Positions 16,690-26,196 of a stretch of 64,000 nucleotides of DNA are shown here, one piece after another. Both the position numbers and the translations under genes were made by a program. Under the pieces are notes generated by a model that was given only the letters and a program-made list of their open reading frames with translations, did no database searches and was not told the DNA's origin. Origin of the DNA: an uncultured Rhodobiaceae bacterium (GTDB taxonomy: Bacteria; Pseudomonadota; Alphaproteobacteria; RS24); NCBI GenBank assembly GCA_937907245.1, contig CALCUM010000002.1, forward strand, positions 620,001 to 684,000, written 5' to 3'. Within the stretch, counting starts at the first letter, position 1, and each line of letters begins with the position of its first letter.

Positions 16690-19611
16690 ATGCCTGCCCA
16701 AAAGAAGCCCCGTAAAGCCGTTAAAACGCCTCAAGCCAAACTCATCCGAGTGGTGGGCGCACGCGAGCATAATCTCAAAAACATCTCCATCGACTTGCCG
16801 CGGGATGAGCTGATTGTCATCACCGGTCTTTCGGGATCGGGTAAAAGCTCGCTGGCCTTTGATACTATTTATGCTGAAGGGCAACGCCGCTACGTCGAGA
16901 GCCTTTCCGCCTATGCGCGCCAGTTTTTGGAAATGATGCAAAAGCCAGATGTCGACCAAATCGACGGGCTATCGCCAGCCATATCTATCGAGCAGAAAAC
17001 CACCTCACGCAATCCACGTTCCACGGTCGGCACGGTCACTGAAATTTACGATTACCTGCGCTTGCTCTATGCGCGCATTGGTGTGCCTTATTCACCTGCC
17101 ACTGGATTGCCTATCGAAAGCCAAACAGTAACCCAAATGGTCGACCGCGTGATGGCCATGCCCGAGGGCACGCGGCTGTATCTCTTGGCGCCGATTGTGC
17201 GGGGCCGCAAGGGCGAATATAAGCGCGATTTTTTAGAGCTGCAAAAACGTGGTTTTCAGCGCGTTAAAATCGATGGTGAGTTCTACGAGATTGCCGATAT
17301 CCCTACCCTCGACAAAAAAATCAAGCATGACATTGATGTCGTGGTGGATCGTTTGGTTATCAAACCAGACCTTGGCAACCGCGTGGCGGACTCGATGGAA
17401 GTCGCCCTTGGTCTAACCAATGGCATTGCCATTGCTGAGATTGCCGACAAGCCAAAAGACGGAGAGACCGCTGAGCGGATTACTTTTTCCGCCCGCTTTG
17501 CTTGCCCAGTCTCCGGGTTCACGATTGATGAAATTGAGCCGCGCTTGTTCTCGTTCAATAATCCTTTTGGCGCTTGCCCGTCTTGCGATGGCTTGGGCAC
17601 ACAGTTTTTCATCGATCCCATTGCCGTCGTCCCCGATGGCGGGCTGACGCTTTATAAAGGCGCCGTTGCGCCGTGGTCGAAAACAACCTCGCCCTATTAC
17701 ACCCAAACGCTAGAAGCCTTGGCCAAGCATTATGGCTTTAAGATGAGCAGCAAGTGGAATGACTTAGAAAAACAAGCCAAAGACGTCATCTTGTTTGGCA
17801 CTGGCGAGGAAGTCATCACTTTCTCTTATGATGACGGCTTGCGCAGCTATAAAACCAAAAAGCCATTTGAAGGGGTTATTCCTAACTTGGAACGCCGCTA
17901 CCGCGAAACCGACAGCAATTGGGCGCGCGAAGAGATTGAAAAGTTTCAATCCATCACCGATTGCGAAGCCTGTGGCGGCTATCGGCTAAAACCCGAAGCC
18001 CTATCGGTAAAAATTGCTGAGCTGCATGTTGGCGAAGTTACGCAAATGTCTATTCGAATGGCTGAAAAATGGTTTACCGATTTGGAAGACCTGTTGAGCG
18101 ATAAACACAAACAAATCGCGGCGCGGGTGTTGAAAGAAATTCGCGAGCGCCTCCGGTTTCTCAATGACGTGGGGCTAGAATATCTGACGCTATCTCGCAA
18201 CTCCGGCACTTTGTCGGGCGGCGAAAGCCAACGTATTCGGTTGGCCTCGCAAATTGGCTCCGGCCTCACGGGCGTCCTTTATGTCTTGGATGAACCAAGC
18301 ATTGGCCTGCATCAGCGCGACAACACGCGCCTTTTGGAAACCCTCACCCGCCTGCGCGACCTTGGCAATACGGTTATCGTCGTCGAGCATGATGAGGAAG
18401 CCATTATGACGGCCGACCATGTGGTCGACATCGGCCCCGGCGCAGGCATACATGGCGGCGAAGTGATTGCCCAAGGCACGCCAGATAAAATTCTGGCCAG
18501 CAAAAAAAGCCTAACGGGCAAATATCTATCCGGCGCCCTAGAAGTCGCGGTGCCAAAAAAACGCCGCACAACCAAAGCCAATAAATGCATCACCGTAAAA
18601 GGTGCCAAGGGCAATAATCTAAAAAACGTCAGTGCCGAAATCCCCCTCGGCACGTTCACTTGTGTCACGGGCGTTTCGGGCGGCGGCAAATCGACTTTGC
18701 TGATCGATACTTTGTATAAGTCATTGGCGCGCAAATTAAACAACGCCCGCGCCACACCAGCCGAACACGATACGATTGATGGGCTGCACTTGCTGGATAA
18801 AGTCATTGAGATTGACCAATCCCCGATTGGCCGTACCCCGCGCTCGAACCCGGCCACTTACACTGGCGCTTTTACGCCCATCCGCGAATGGTTTTCAGGC
18901 CTGCCCGAAGCCAAGACACGTGGCTATAAGCCTGGGCGTTTTTCGTTCAATGTCAAAGGTGGGCGCTGCGAAACTTGCCAAGGCGATGGCCTGATTAAAA
19001 TTGAAATGCACTTCCTGCCAGATGTTTATGTGGAATGCGATAGCTGCCAAGGCAAACGCTATAATCGCGAGACGCTGGAAGTTCGGTTTAAAGATAAATC
19101 GATTGCCGATGTGCTCGATATGACCGTCGATGAGGCGGCTGATTTTTTCAAGGCCGTGCCGATGGTGCGCGATAAAATGACCACGCTGCAACGCGTCGGT
19201 CTTGGCTACATTAAGGTTGGCCAGCAAGCCACCACGCTTTCAGGTGGTGAAGCGCAGCGCATTAAACTGGCCAAAGAATTGGCCAAGCGCGCGACCGGCC
19301 GTACGCTGTATATTTTGGATGAGCCGACTACAGGTTTGCATTTCCATGATGTGGCCAAGTTGCTCGATGTACTGCATGAGCTGGTCGATGCGGGCAATAC
19401 CGTAGCGGTGATTGAGCATAATCTGGAGGTGATAAAAACCGCCGACTGGATTATTGATATCGGCCCCGAAGGTGGCGACGGCGGCGGTCAAGTGGTGGCC
19501 ATTGGCACGCCAGAAGATGTGGTGAAGGTAAAAGCTAGCTACACGGGGCAATATTTGTCGCGCTTGCTGAAGCCCAAAAAAGCAGTTGCTAAGAAAGCCG
19601 CCGCCGAATAA
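16690..19611 (+). CDS. uvrA: Excinuclease ABC subunit A
   Basis: Damage-recognition ATPase of nucleotide excision repair. 973 residues from the ATG at 16690, which has GAGAGA upstream; a GTG at 16666 would add eight residues. Two ABC modules are visible: Walker [10 protein letters not shown] and GVSGGGKST, signatures [13 protein letters not shown] and [13 protein letters not shown], Walker B LYVLDEPS and LYILDEPT. The C-terminal zinc finger is intact (CETC...CDSC). The N-proximal finger reads CPVS...CPSC, so one of its four cysteines is Ser. To my recollection this is common in alphaproteobacterial UvrA. Followed 39 bp later by the PmtA-like gene. Confidence 0.98.
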   Translation: MPAQKKPRKAVKTPQAKLIRVVGAREHNLKNISIDLPRDELIVITGLSGSGKSSLAFDTIYAEGQRRYVESLSAYARQFLEMMQKPDVDQIDGLSPAISIEQKTTSRNPRSTVGTVTEIYDYLRLLYARIGVPYSPATGLPIESQTVTQMVDRVMAMPEGTRLYLLAPIVRGRKGEYKRDFLELQKRGFQRVKIDGEFYEIADIPTLDKKIKHDIDVVVDRLVIKPDLGNRVADSMEVALGLTNGIAIAEIADKPKDGETAERITFSARFACPVSGFTIDEIEPRLFSFNNPFGACPSCDGLGTQFFIDPIAVVPDGGLTLYKGAVAPWSKTTSPYYTQTLEALAKHYGFKMSSKWNDLEKQAKDVILFGTGEEVITFSYDDGLRSYKTKKPFEGVIPNLERRYRETDSNWAREEIEKFQSITDCEACGGYRLKPEALSVKIAELHVGEVTQMSIRMAEKWFTDLEDLLSDKHKQIAARVLKEIRERLRFLNDVGLEYLTLSRNSGTLSGGESQRIRLASQIGSGLTGVLYVLDEPSIGLHQRDNTRLLETLTRLRDLGNTVIVVEHDEEAIMTADHVVDIGPGAGIHGGEVIAQGTPDKILASKKSLTGKYLSGALEVAVPKKRRTTKANKCITVKGAKGNNLKNVSAEIPLGTFTCVTGVSGGGKSTLLIDTLYKSLARKLNNARATPAEHDTIDGLHLLDKVIEIDQSPIGRTPRSNPATYTGAFTPIREWFSGLPEAKTRGYKPGRFSFNVKGGRCETCQGDGLIKIEMHFLPDVYVECDSCQGKRYNRETLEVRFKDKSIADVLDMTVDEAADFFKAVPMVRDKMTTLQRVGLGYIKVGQQATTLSGGEAQRIKLAKELAKRATGRTLYILDEPTTGLHFHDVAKLLDVLHELVDAGNTVAVIEHNLEVIKTADWIIDIGPEGGDGGGQVVAIGTPEDVVKVKASYTGQYLSRLLKPKKAVAKKAAAE

Positions 19612-19616
19612 CCTCT

Positions 19617-19648
19617 AGTTTCCGAATAAAAATAACAATACGGAAACT
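19617..19648. repeat. Inverted repeat just upstream of the PmtA-like start codon
   Basis: AGTTTCCG (19617-19624) and CGGAAACT (19641-19648) are perfect inverted arms around a 16-nt A/T-rich loop, two bases before the ATG at 19651. The right arm contains the only ribosome-site-like bases (GGAA), so folding would hide them. It could also act as a weak terminator for uvrA. Confidence 0.6.
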
Positions 19649-19650
19649 TT

Positions 19651-20304
19651 ATGACAGTTCACACGCAAATTCGCGCCGATGATGTGCGCCGCTCTTATGC
19701 CAAATGGGCGGGACATTATGATTTCACTTTCGCTCTTTTTGGACGCCGTTACATCCGCAAAATTGTGCGTCGGCTGAACCAAGAGTTACATGGTCATCGG
19801 GTTCTCGATGTCGGCACGGGTACGGGGCTTTCCCTGCCCTATTTCGCAACAGATTGCTCGGTAACCGGCATTGACCTCTCGGCGGATATGTTGGCTCGGG
19901 CTTTCAAACGCGTCGAACGGAAAAAGCTATCCAATGTCGAGGCCTTGTTGGAAATGGACGCAAGCGAACTAAATTTTCCCGACGCTTCCTTCGATAGCGT
20001 GATGGCAACTTTCGTGATGTCCGTGGTGCCAGACCCGGCCAAAGTGTTAAGCGAAATTTCTCGGGTAACCCGTCCGGGTGGGCGGGTTTATTTGTTCAAT
20101 CATTTCCGCGCCGAAGAAGACCAGACCTTATTGGCGCTCGTTGAGCGAAAAATAGCCCCTGCCTCGCGCAAAATTGGGTTTCACTCCGATTTCTCGCGCG
20201 ATCAGTTGAAACTACACGATTGCGATTTGCAAATTTTAGAAGAAAATAACTTCGGCCCCTTGGGTATGTTCACTCTGCTGACGATGCAAAAACCTGCGTC
20301 ATAG
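19651..20304 (+). CDS. Class I SAM-dependent methyltransferase, PmtA-like
   Basis: 217 residues. SAM motif I is VLDVGTGTGLSLP (51-63), then the acidic loop VTGIDLSADML. The DASFDSVMATFVMSVVPDP segment and the overall size match the Rhodobacter-type phosphatidylethanolamine N-methyltransferase PmtA, which makes phosphatidylcholine at the inner membrane. Ubiquinone/menaquinone-type (UbiE) methyltransferases are related and not excluded. The start has only a weak ribosome site, which lies inside a hairpin. Situated between uvrA and trmFO, with no functional link to either that I can see. Confidence 0.75.
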   Translation: MTVHTQIRADDVRRSYAKWAGHYDFTFALFGRRYIRKIVRRLNQELHGHRVLDVGTGTGLSLPYFATDCSVTGIDLSADMLARAFKRVERKKLSNVEALLEMDASELNFPDASFDSVMATFVMSVVPDPAKVLSEISRVTRPGGRVYLFNHFRAEEDQTLLALVERKIAPASRKIGFHSDFSRDQLKLHDCDLQILEENNFGPLGMFTLLTMQKPAS

Positions 20305-20361
20305 ACGCCTAGGCTTTTAGACCCCTTCCCCTCTCTCCTTAAACCGTGTATTTCATGAGCC

Positions 20362-21771
20362 ATGAGCGATGATTTACATATTATTGGTGGCGGGCTTGCG
20401 GGCTCGGAAGCCGCTTGGGCTGCGGCGCAAGCAGGCGTGAAAGTTGTGCTGCATGAGATGCGCCCGACGCGCAAAACCGATGCCCATGTAACCGACGGAC
20501 TGGCCGAATTGGTCTGCTCAAACTCTTTCCGTTCCGATGATGCCCAAACCAATGCGGTTGGCCTTTTGCACGCTGAATTGCGCGATAGCCAAAGCCTCAT
20601 CATGCGCTGCGCCGATGAACATCAAGTGCCAGCTGGCGGTGCCTTGGCCGTGGACCGCGAAGGGTTTTCGCAAGGCGTAACCGCCGCTATTGAAGCGCAT
20701 CCCAATATCACGATTGCCCGCGAGGAAGTGACCGCCATTCCAGACACCTGGAAACATGTCATCATCGCAACGGGGCCGCTTACTTCGCCTGCTTTATCTG
20801 AGCAAATTGGCCAGATGACAGGCAAAGATAAATTGGCCTTCTTCGATGCCATTGCGCCAATTATTTATCACGACAGCATCGATATGGATATCTGCTGGTA
20901 TCAATCTCGCTACGACAAAATCGGCCCCGGCGGCACCGGCAAAGACTACATCAACTGCCCGATGGACGAAGCGCAATATAATGCATTCCTCGATGCCCTC
21001 ATCGAGAGCGATACGGCAGACTTCAAACAATGGGAAGCCGATACGCCCTATTTCAATGGCTGTTTGCCCATCGAAATTATGGCCGCGCGCGGTCGCGATA
21101 CCTTGCGCCACGGCCCTATGAAGCCACGCGGGTTGACCAATGCTCATAACCCAGAGGTAAAAGCCCATGCCGTCGTGCAATTGCGCCAAGACAATGCGCT
21201 GGGCACTTTGTTTAATATGGTGGGGTTTCAAACGAAGCTGAAATATGGCGAACAAACGCATGTGTTTAAGCTAATTCCAGGTCTCGAGGAAGCGCGTTTC
21301 GCCCGTCTTGGCGGCTTACATCGCAATACATTCCTCAATAGCCCAACCTTATTGGATGGCGAATTGCGCCTTAAAAAGGCGCCGCATATTCGTTTCGCAG
21401 GCCAAATTACTGGCGTCGAAGGCTATGTTGAAAGCACCACCATTGGCCTGATGGCCGGACGGTTTGCAGCCGCCGAAATTCAAGGGCGAAGCGTTTCCCC
21501 CGCCCCGATGACCACGGCGTTCGGCGCGTTAATTTCGCATATTACAGTCAACGCCAATGCCTCTTCGTTTCAACCGATGAATGTAAACTTTGGACTGATG
21601 CCAGAGCTAGGGCCGTTGAGCGCACCGGTTGATGAGAACGGCAAAAAACTGCGCGGCAAAGCGCGGATGCAAGCCAAAAAACAGGCCCGACAAACCGGTT
21701 TTACCGCCCGTGCGCGCGCCGATTTTGCCGAATGGGCCCACGGAAAACACCCCTCAGAAGCGGCTGAATAG
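20362..21771 (+). CDS. trmFO: Methylenetetrahydrofolate-tRNA-(uracil-5-)-methyltransferase (FADH2-oxidising)
   Basis: Makes ribothymidine at position 54 of tRNA using methylene-THF and FAD, in place of SAM-dependent TrmA. 469 residues, normal length. [19 protein letters not shown] (7-25) is the FAD-binding Rossmann motif, followed by the family block [20 protein letters not shown] and SNSFRSDD with the catalytic-loop cysteine. The [15 protein letters not shown] and [12 protein letters not shown] segments are also diagnostic. Occurs in alphaproteobacteria and Firmicutes. Convergent with the squalene/phytoene synthase-like gene, 5 bp apart. Confidence 0.96.
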   Translation: MSDDLHIIGGGLAGSEAAWAAAQAGVKVVLHEMRPTRKTDAHVTDGLAELVCSNSFRSDDAQTNAVGLLHAELRDSQSLIMRCADEHQVPAGGALAVDREGFSQGVTAAIEAHPNITIAREEVTAIPDTWKHVIIATGPLTSPALSEQIGQMTGKDKLAFFDAIAPIIYHDSIDMDICWYQSRYDKIGPGGTGKDYINCPMDEAQYNAFLDALIESDTADFKQWEADTPYFNGCLPIEIMAARGRDTLRHGPMKPRGLTNAHNPEVKAHAVVQLRQDNALGTLFNMVGFQTKLKYGEQTHVFKLIPGLEEARFARLGGLHRNTFLNSPTLLDGELRLKKAPHIRFAGQITGVEGYVESTTIGLMAGRFAAAEIQGRSVSPAPMTTAFGALISHITVNANASSFQPMNVNFGLMPELGPLSAPVDENGKKLRGKARMQAKKQARQTGFTARARADFAEWAHGKHPSEAAE

Positions 21772-21776
21772 TAACG

Positions 21777-22475
21777 CTAGAGGCGGCCGAGAAAAGCCAT
21801 TTTCATAATTGAAATTTGATACCGCAAAAGGCTTTTCCCTTGCGGAAAATGTTTGGCTTGGCGACGGGCCAAACCTATAGGTAAAAACACCGGCAATAAG
21901 GCCTTACGCTGGGCTCGCGGTAGCTGGTTAAAGCCGGCGCAGGCTGTCGTCAAAAGCTCGTGAGCCCGCGCGGCCACGGCCGCGCCATCCGCAGGCACCA
22001 ATCGCATTAATTCAAACCCCGTCCCCGCCGTTTGCAACAGCTTTGCCTGCGCCTCGGCGCCGATCATCTGACAAGCCAACTTAAGCCAGGCGGGGCCCAC
22101 GAGCTTGGCTTCCGCTTCCAGCTCCTCCAAGTTTCGCCCGCCCTGTTCAAGCGCCGCGTCGCGACCATCTATCAGTGGCAGAAAGTCGGATAAGGATACT
22201 TGCCCTTGCTGCGCCACTTCCAATAGGGCCTCGCCAATGGGGGTGCCTCGGGTTTCGCCGGCTTCTAGCGCGCTAAGCAAATCTCGCCACCATTGCAAAC
22301 GAATGGCTCCCACCATCGGGTCTGAAACCAACGAAGGGATGCGCCCAATATCGGCATAGAAGTGATATAGCGTCAAAACCGCATCGCGCGCGGGCGCAGG
22401 GGCGAATAAATGGCACAAATATAAGTCACCATCTAGGCCTCGAAGTTCGGATCGTAAAGTGTCGAAATCGCTCAT
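21777..22475 (-). CDS. Squalene/phytoene synthase-family protein (NDUFAF6-like)
   Basis: 232 residues. LYLCHLFAPAPARDAVLTLY and VGAIRLQWWRDLL match the trans-isoprenyl-diphosphate synthase fold of the squalene/phytoene synthase family, but the two DxxxD metal-binding motifs of true synthases are not present (ADIGRIPSLVSDP replaces the first). It is therefore closer to the non-catalytic NDUFAF6-like group implicated in respiratory complex I assembly than to a carotenoid enzyme. The start at 22475 has AGGAAA upstream; the longer frame would start inside a terminator. Conserved near secF and trmFO in alphaproteobacteria. Confidence 0.8.
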   Translation of the reverse strand: MSDFDTLRSELRGLDGDLYLCHLFAPAPARDAVLTLYHFYADIGRIPSLVSDPMVGAIRLQWWRDLLSALEAGETRGTPIGEALLEVAQQGQVSLSDFLPLIDGRDAALEQGGRNLEELEAEAKLVGPAWLKLACQMIGAEAQAKLLQTAGTGFELMRLVPADGAAVAARAHELLTTACAGFNQLPRAQRKALLPVFLPIGLARRQAKHFPQGKSLLRYQISIMKMAFLGRL

Positions 22476-22490
22476 AAGTTTCCTAAATAG

Positions 22491-22516
22491 AAAAGGGCCG
22501 CACATCAGGCGGCCCT
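22491..22516 (-). terminator. Rho-independent terminator downstream of the PuuD-like gene
   Basis: AGGGCCGC (22494-22501) and GCGGCCCT (22509-22516) form a perfect stem with a 7-nt loop. On the minus strand it is followed by TTTTCTATTT. It separates the sec-export block from the synthase-like gene. Confidence 0.88.
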
Positions 22517-22538
22517 CTCCAAAACATTAACTCAAACT

Positions 22539-23141
22539 CTAGTAAAGGTTTTGAGCTGCAACCATAGCAAACAACATCGGGATCGACAGCATGGTGTTGG
22601 TCCGTGAGAACAACATAGCTGTGCGTGCCGAAGCCGCTTTTGTGTCGGCGTCTGCTTCTACAATGCCAAGGGCTTTCTTTTGGTTTGGCCAAATAACGAA
22701 CCAAACGTTGAACCACATGATAATGCCCAACCACATGCCAATACCGATGGCTGTGTTTTTAGGCACTTCGAAATCAGACATCATACCGAGGCTTAGCGCA
22801 TCGTGGATGTAACCGTTCAAATAGCCCAAAATCAGGCCCGTTACGATGGTTGCCATGGCACCCCAACGGAACCACCACAAAGCGGCAGGTGCAATTACCT
22901 TACCAATGGCTGGTTTTTGATCGTCTGGGATATTTGGCATGTTCGGAATTTGAACAAAGTTGAAATAATACAGCAGACCAATCCACATGATGCCGCTCAA
23001 GACGTGCAACCAGCGGAAAGTAAAGGTCCAGAATGTCGTGTCGAGTGCGCCGCCACCCTGCAGATACATAATCTCCAGAATAAGCGCCAACACAAAGCCC
23101 GCAATCACAGTGTTGCGGAGTGATGATAAAATTGTAGCCAT
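22539..23141 (-). CDS. Urate hydroxylase PuuD-like membrane domain protein (stand-alone)
   Basis: 200 residues with about five membrane helices. WLHVLSGIMWIGLLYYFNFVQ is the hallmark of the urate-oxidase N-terminal membrane domain (PuuD). Full PuuD proteins carry a C-terminal cytochrome c domain; none is present here (no CxxCH), so this is the membrane half alone. Urate oxidation would need an electron acceptor from elsewhere and no purine-catabolism gene is nearby, so the enzymatic role is doubtful. It sits 70 bp downstream of secF on the same strand and ends in a strong terminator, so it may be read with secDF. Confidence 0.78.
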   Translation of the reverse strand: MATILSSLRNTVIAGFVLALILEIMYLQGGGALDTTFWTFTFRWLHVLSGIMWIGLLYYFNFVQIPNMPNIPDDQKPAIGKVIAPAALWWFRWGAMATIVTGLILGYLNGYIHDALSLGMMSDFEVPKNTAIGIGMWLGIIMWFNVWFVIWPNQKKALGIVEADADTKAASARTAMLFSRTNTMLSIPMLFAMVAAQNLY

Positions 23142-23211
23142 GATGGCCTCCCTTTTTTTTTCGAATCTATCGTTGGTTAAACATTACCACCCCATGAAAC
23201 AGGCAGGCAAT

Positions 23212-24132
23212 TTAATTCATTTGGTTTCCAGACCAATCGCGTTTCACGCCTAGCCACATCAGCAAAGGCGAGGCAATGAAAATGGAAGAATACGTTCCCA
23301 CAATCACGCCCCAAATCATTGCGAAAGTGAAGCCCCGAATAACCTCTCCACCCAACACATAAAGCGCCACCAAAGCGAGAAGCGTCGTTACCGACGTCAT
23401 CACCGTGCGCGACAAGGTCTCGTTAATGGCGATATCCAGCAACTCATTCAGACCCATTTTCTTAAACTTACGCAAATTCTCTCGCACGCGGTCATAAACC
23501 ACCACCGTATCATTCATCGAATAGCCAACAATGGTAAGAATAGCGGCCAAAATGGATAGGTTGAAATCGAGCTGCAAGAGCGAGAAAATACCAATGGTCA
23601 GCACCACATCGTGAACCAAGGCCAAGACGGCCCCGACCGAGAACTGCCACTCAAAACGGAACCAGATGTAAATCAACATAGAGCTAATCGCGACAACAAC
23701 AGCCAGAATACCCGTTTGAATAAGCTCGGCACTAACTTGCGGGCCAACAATCTCTACTCGGCGGATGTCGAAATCTTGGGCCAATTCATCCCGCAATAGT
23801 TGCACCGCGGTTAGGTCTTGGCTGGCGTCTACCGCGCCTTCGGCCTCTGCAATGCGAATGAGAACGTCGGTATCTTTACCGAATTCTTGAATTTGCACTT
23901 CCCCCAGATCCATACCGTTTAACCGGTCGCGCAAAGCTCCGATATCCACTGCGTCTTCAGCGCTGGCCTCAATTAATGTGCCGCCTTTAAAGTCGATACC
24001 AAAATTAAGCCCATTGGTAATAAACACACCGATAGAAGCAATCATAAGCAATATGGAAAGCCCCATAGCCAAATTACGATGCTTAATAAAAGTGATACTG
24101 GTTTTAGCCGGAACGAGTTTCAATGTTCTCAT
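23212..24132 (-). CDS. secF: Protein translocase subunit SecF
   Basis: Works with SecD to pull exported proteins through SecYEG using the proton gradient. 306 residues. Six membrane helices with a periplasmic loop after the first. FGIDFKGGTLIE (47-58) and the later TIVGYSMNDTVVVYDRVRENLR are the SecF signatures, with the Asp in helix 4 needed for proton flow. ATG at 24132 is 20 bp downstream of the secD stop. Third gene of yajC-secD-secF. Confidence 0.97.
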   Translation of the reverse strand: MRTLKLVPAKTSITFIKHRNLAMGLSILLMIASIGVFITNGLNFGIDFKGGTLIEASAEDAVDIGALRDRLNGMDLGEVQIQEFGKDTDVLIRIAEAEGAVDASQDLTAVQLLRDELAQDFDIRRVEIVGPQVSAELIQTGILAVVVAISSMLIYIWFRFEWQFSVGAVLALVHDVVLTIGIFSLLQLDFNLSILAAILTIVGYSMNDTVVVYDRVRENLRKFKKMGLNELLDIAINETLSRTVMTSVTTLLALVALYVLGGEVIRGFTFAMIWGVIVGTYSSIFIASPLLMWLGVKRDWSGNQMN

Positions 24133-24152
24133 GTCATATCCTCCCTATCCGA

Positions 24153-25769
24153 TTAAAGTGGCAAAGCTTCAGGACGACCCTGACGGCGAACCCAGAGGGA
24201 CACCATGAAACGGGTCAGAACGAAAGCGGTGAAAACTGAAGTGATGATGCCAATGGCCAGCGTAATCGCAAAGCCGCGAATGGGGCCTGAACCAAGCTGG
24301 AATAAAACCATAGCCGCCAGTAGCGTGGTGATATTGGCATCCAAAATCGTGCCAAGCGCGCGATTATAGCCTGTATCAATCGCCATGATGGGCGCTTTTC
24401 CTGCAGCGATTTCCTCGCGGATACGTTCAAAAATCAGCACATTGGCGTCGACGGCCATACCCACCGTCAACACGATGCCAGCAATGCCAGGCAGCGTCAG
24501 CGTGGCTTGCAGGCCAGACAAGACGGCCATAATCAGCCCCAAATTGGCCACCAAAGCGATGTTGGCGTATAGGCCAAACAAATTATAGCTGATAATCATA
24601 AAGCCGATAACGGCCAAGAAGCCCACAATAAGCGCAATCCGACCCGCCGCAACACTGTCGGCGCCAAGCCCTGGCCCGACTGTGCGCTCTTCCAAAATTG
24701 TCATCGGCGCTGGCAAAGCACCGGCGCGCAGAAGAATGGACAAGTCATTGGCTTCTTGCACGGTGAAGTTACCCGTGATGCGCCCCGCTCCGCCCAAAAT
24801 AGCCGATTGAATGATCGGCGCAGAGATAATTTTCTCATCTAAGACAATCGCAAATGGACGCCCGACATTGGCTTGCGTGACCTCGCCGAATTTCTTGGCC
24901 CCTACCGTATCAAAGCGGAAGTTTACTTCCGGCGTATTGGTTTGTGGGTCAAAACCGACGGAGGCATCGACAAGACGCTCGCCGCTAACCATGGCACGAC
25001 GGCGAATGAGATAGGGCACAGCCGGTTCGCTATCCGTATAATGCACACGTGCACCCGTCGGGGCTCGCTTGCCGTCCACCACTTCATACGCACTCATGCT
25101 TTGGTCCACGAGATGGAAATTCAGCTTCGCGGTTTGGCCCAAAAGCGCTTTCAAGCGCTGCGGGTCATCTAGGCCTGGCACTTGCACCAAGATGCGCGTC
25201 TCGCCTTGTCGCTGAATGGTTGGCTCTGTCGTGCCCAGTTCATCGACGCGGCGGCGAATAATCTCAATGGACTGCTGCAAGGTGCGCGTGTTGCGGGCCG
25301 CAATGGCCTCTTCCGTTACCTTCAGCTCAAACGTAAGGTCTTGTGTGTTCACCACATCCAAATCGACGCCTTGGCTGAAGCCACTAATCACATTGGCCGT
25401 AATCGGCTGCGACAGACCTTGCAAAAGCGTTTTCGCTTTTTCTAAGTCTTCCCGTTTTCGAATAGAAACCGTCACGCCGCCATTAATTCTGCCAAGCCCC
25501 GTATAGCCTATCCGCTCGCCGCGCAAAGCAAGGCGCACATCGGAGGTCAGGTCTTCCAAACGTTCGCGCTGAACCGAGTCTGTATCTACCGCGAGCAGCA
25601 AATGCGACCCACCTTGCAGGTCGAGGCCCAAGTTAAGCGTGCTAGTTGGTAAAATTTCCGGCATCGAGGCGCGGGTATTTTCACTCAAGAAATTCGGCAG
25701 AGAAAACAGAAAGCCAAGAAACAGCACAAGGGCGATTCCAGCTATTTTGAGGCGTGAAAAGTGCAGCAT
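24153..25769 (-). CDS. secD: Protein translocase subunit SecD
   Basis: 538 residues, within the family range. One N-terminal helix, then LGLDLQGGSHLLL (the D1 motif), a large periplasmic region with the EIIRRRVDELGTTEPTIQRQG block, and five C-terminal helices with AVLSGLQATLTLPGIAGIVL and MAVDANVLIFERIREE. The latter pair contains the aspartate used in proton-driven motion. Partner of SecF and YajC. Start at 25769 lies 10 bp after the yajC stop. Confidence 0.98.
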   Translation of the reverse strand: MLHFSRLKIAGIALVLFLGFLFSLPNFLSENTRASMPEILPTSTLNLGLDLQGGSHLLLAVDTDSVQRERLEDLTSDVRLALRGERIGYTGLGRINGGVTVSIRKREDLEKAKTLLQGLSQPITANVISGFSQGVDLDVVNTQDLTFELKVTEEAIAARNTRTLQQSIEIIRRRVDELGTTEPTIQRQGETRILVQVPGLDDPQRLKALLGQTAKLNFHLVDQSMSAYEVVDGKRAPTGARVHYTDSEPAVPYLIRRRAMVSGERLVDASVGFDPQTNTPEVNFRFDTVGAKKFGEVTQANVGRPFAIVLDEKIISAPIIQSAILGGAGRITGNFTVQEANDLSILLRAGALPAPMTILEERTVGPGLGADSVAAGRIALIVGFLAVIGFMIISYNLFGLYANIALVANLGLIMAVLSGLQATLTLPGIAGIVLTVGMAVDANVLIFERIREEIAAGKAPIMAIDTGYNRALGTILDANITTLLAAMVLFQLGSGPIRGFAITLAIGIITSVFTAFVLTRFMVSLWVRRQGRPEALPL

Positions 25770-25778
25770 GAGGCTTGC

Positions 25779-26102
25779 TTAATCCTTCTTGGACGGCGCG
25801 TTTTTACCACGAACAGAGATAATCATCGACTTCACAACTTTGACACGAGCATTATCGCCAAATTCGACTTCCAGCTCTTCATCGCCAACTTTGACCACTT
25901 TGCCAATCAGACCGCCTTGCGTAACCACGGTGTCATTGCGCTTTACCGATGCGATCATGGCGGTGTGTTCTTTTTGACGACGCGACTGAGGCCGCAAAAT
26001 CATGAAATAAATGATGCCAAACACCATAAGTAGCGGGAATAGCATTTCAAATAATGCAGATCCGCCCGAAGCGGATTGGGCGTATGCCGGTGAAATAAAC
26101 AT
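25779..26102 (-). CDS. yajC: Preprotein translocase subunit YajC
   Basis: 107 residues. A single N-terminal helix (LFEMLFPLLMVFGIIYFMIL) is followed by RPQSRRQKEH and a small cytoplasmic domain with NDTVVTQGGLIGKVVKVGD, the YajC signature. The start at 26102 has GGAG 6 nt upstream; the longer open frame has no ribosome site. Heads the yajC-secD-secF operon. Confidence 0.96.
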   Translation of the reverse strand: MFISPAYAQSASGGSALFEMLFPLLMVFGIIYFMILRPQSRRQKEHTAMIASVKRNDTVVTQGGLIGKVVKVGDEELEVEFGDNARVKVVKSMIISVRGKNAPSKKD

Positions 26103-26196
26103 GAGAATCTCCATTTGATATTGTCCCAGACTATACGCAAGATGAGGCGGTTGGCCAAGCATTTCTGCTTGATTGAGCTGTTTTAGATGGGTTTTT

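Noticed and set aside
16690-19611. Missing Cys in the first UvrA zinc finger as a novelty
   Set aside because: CPVSGF in place of CPxCG appears, from memory, to be common in alphaproteobacterial UvrA, and the second finger is complete.
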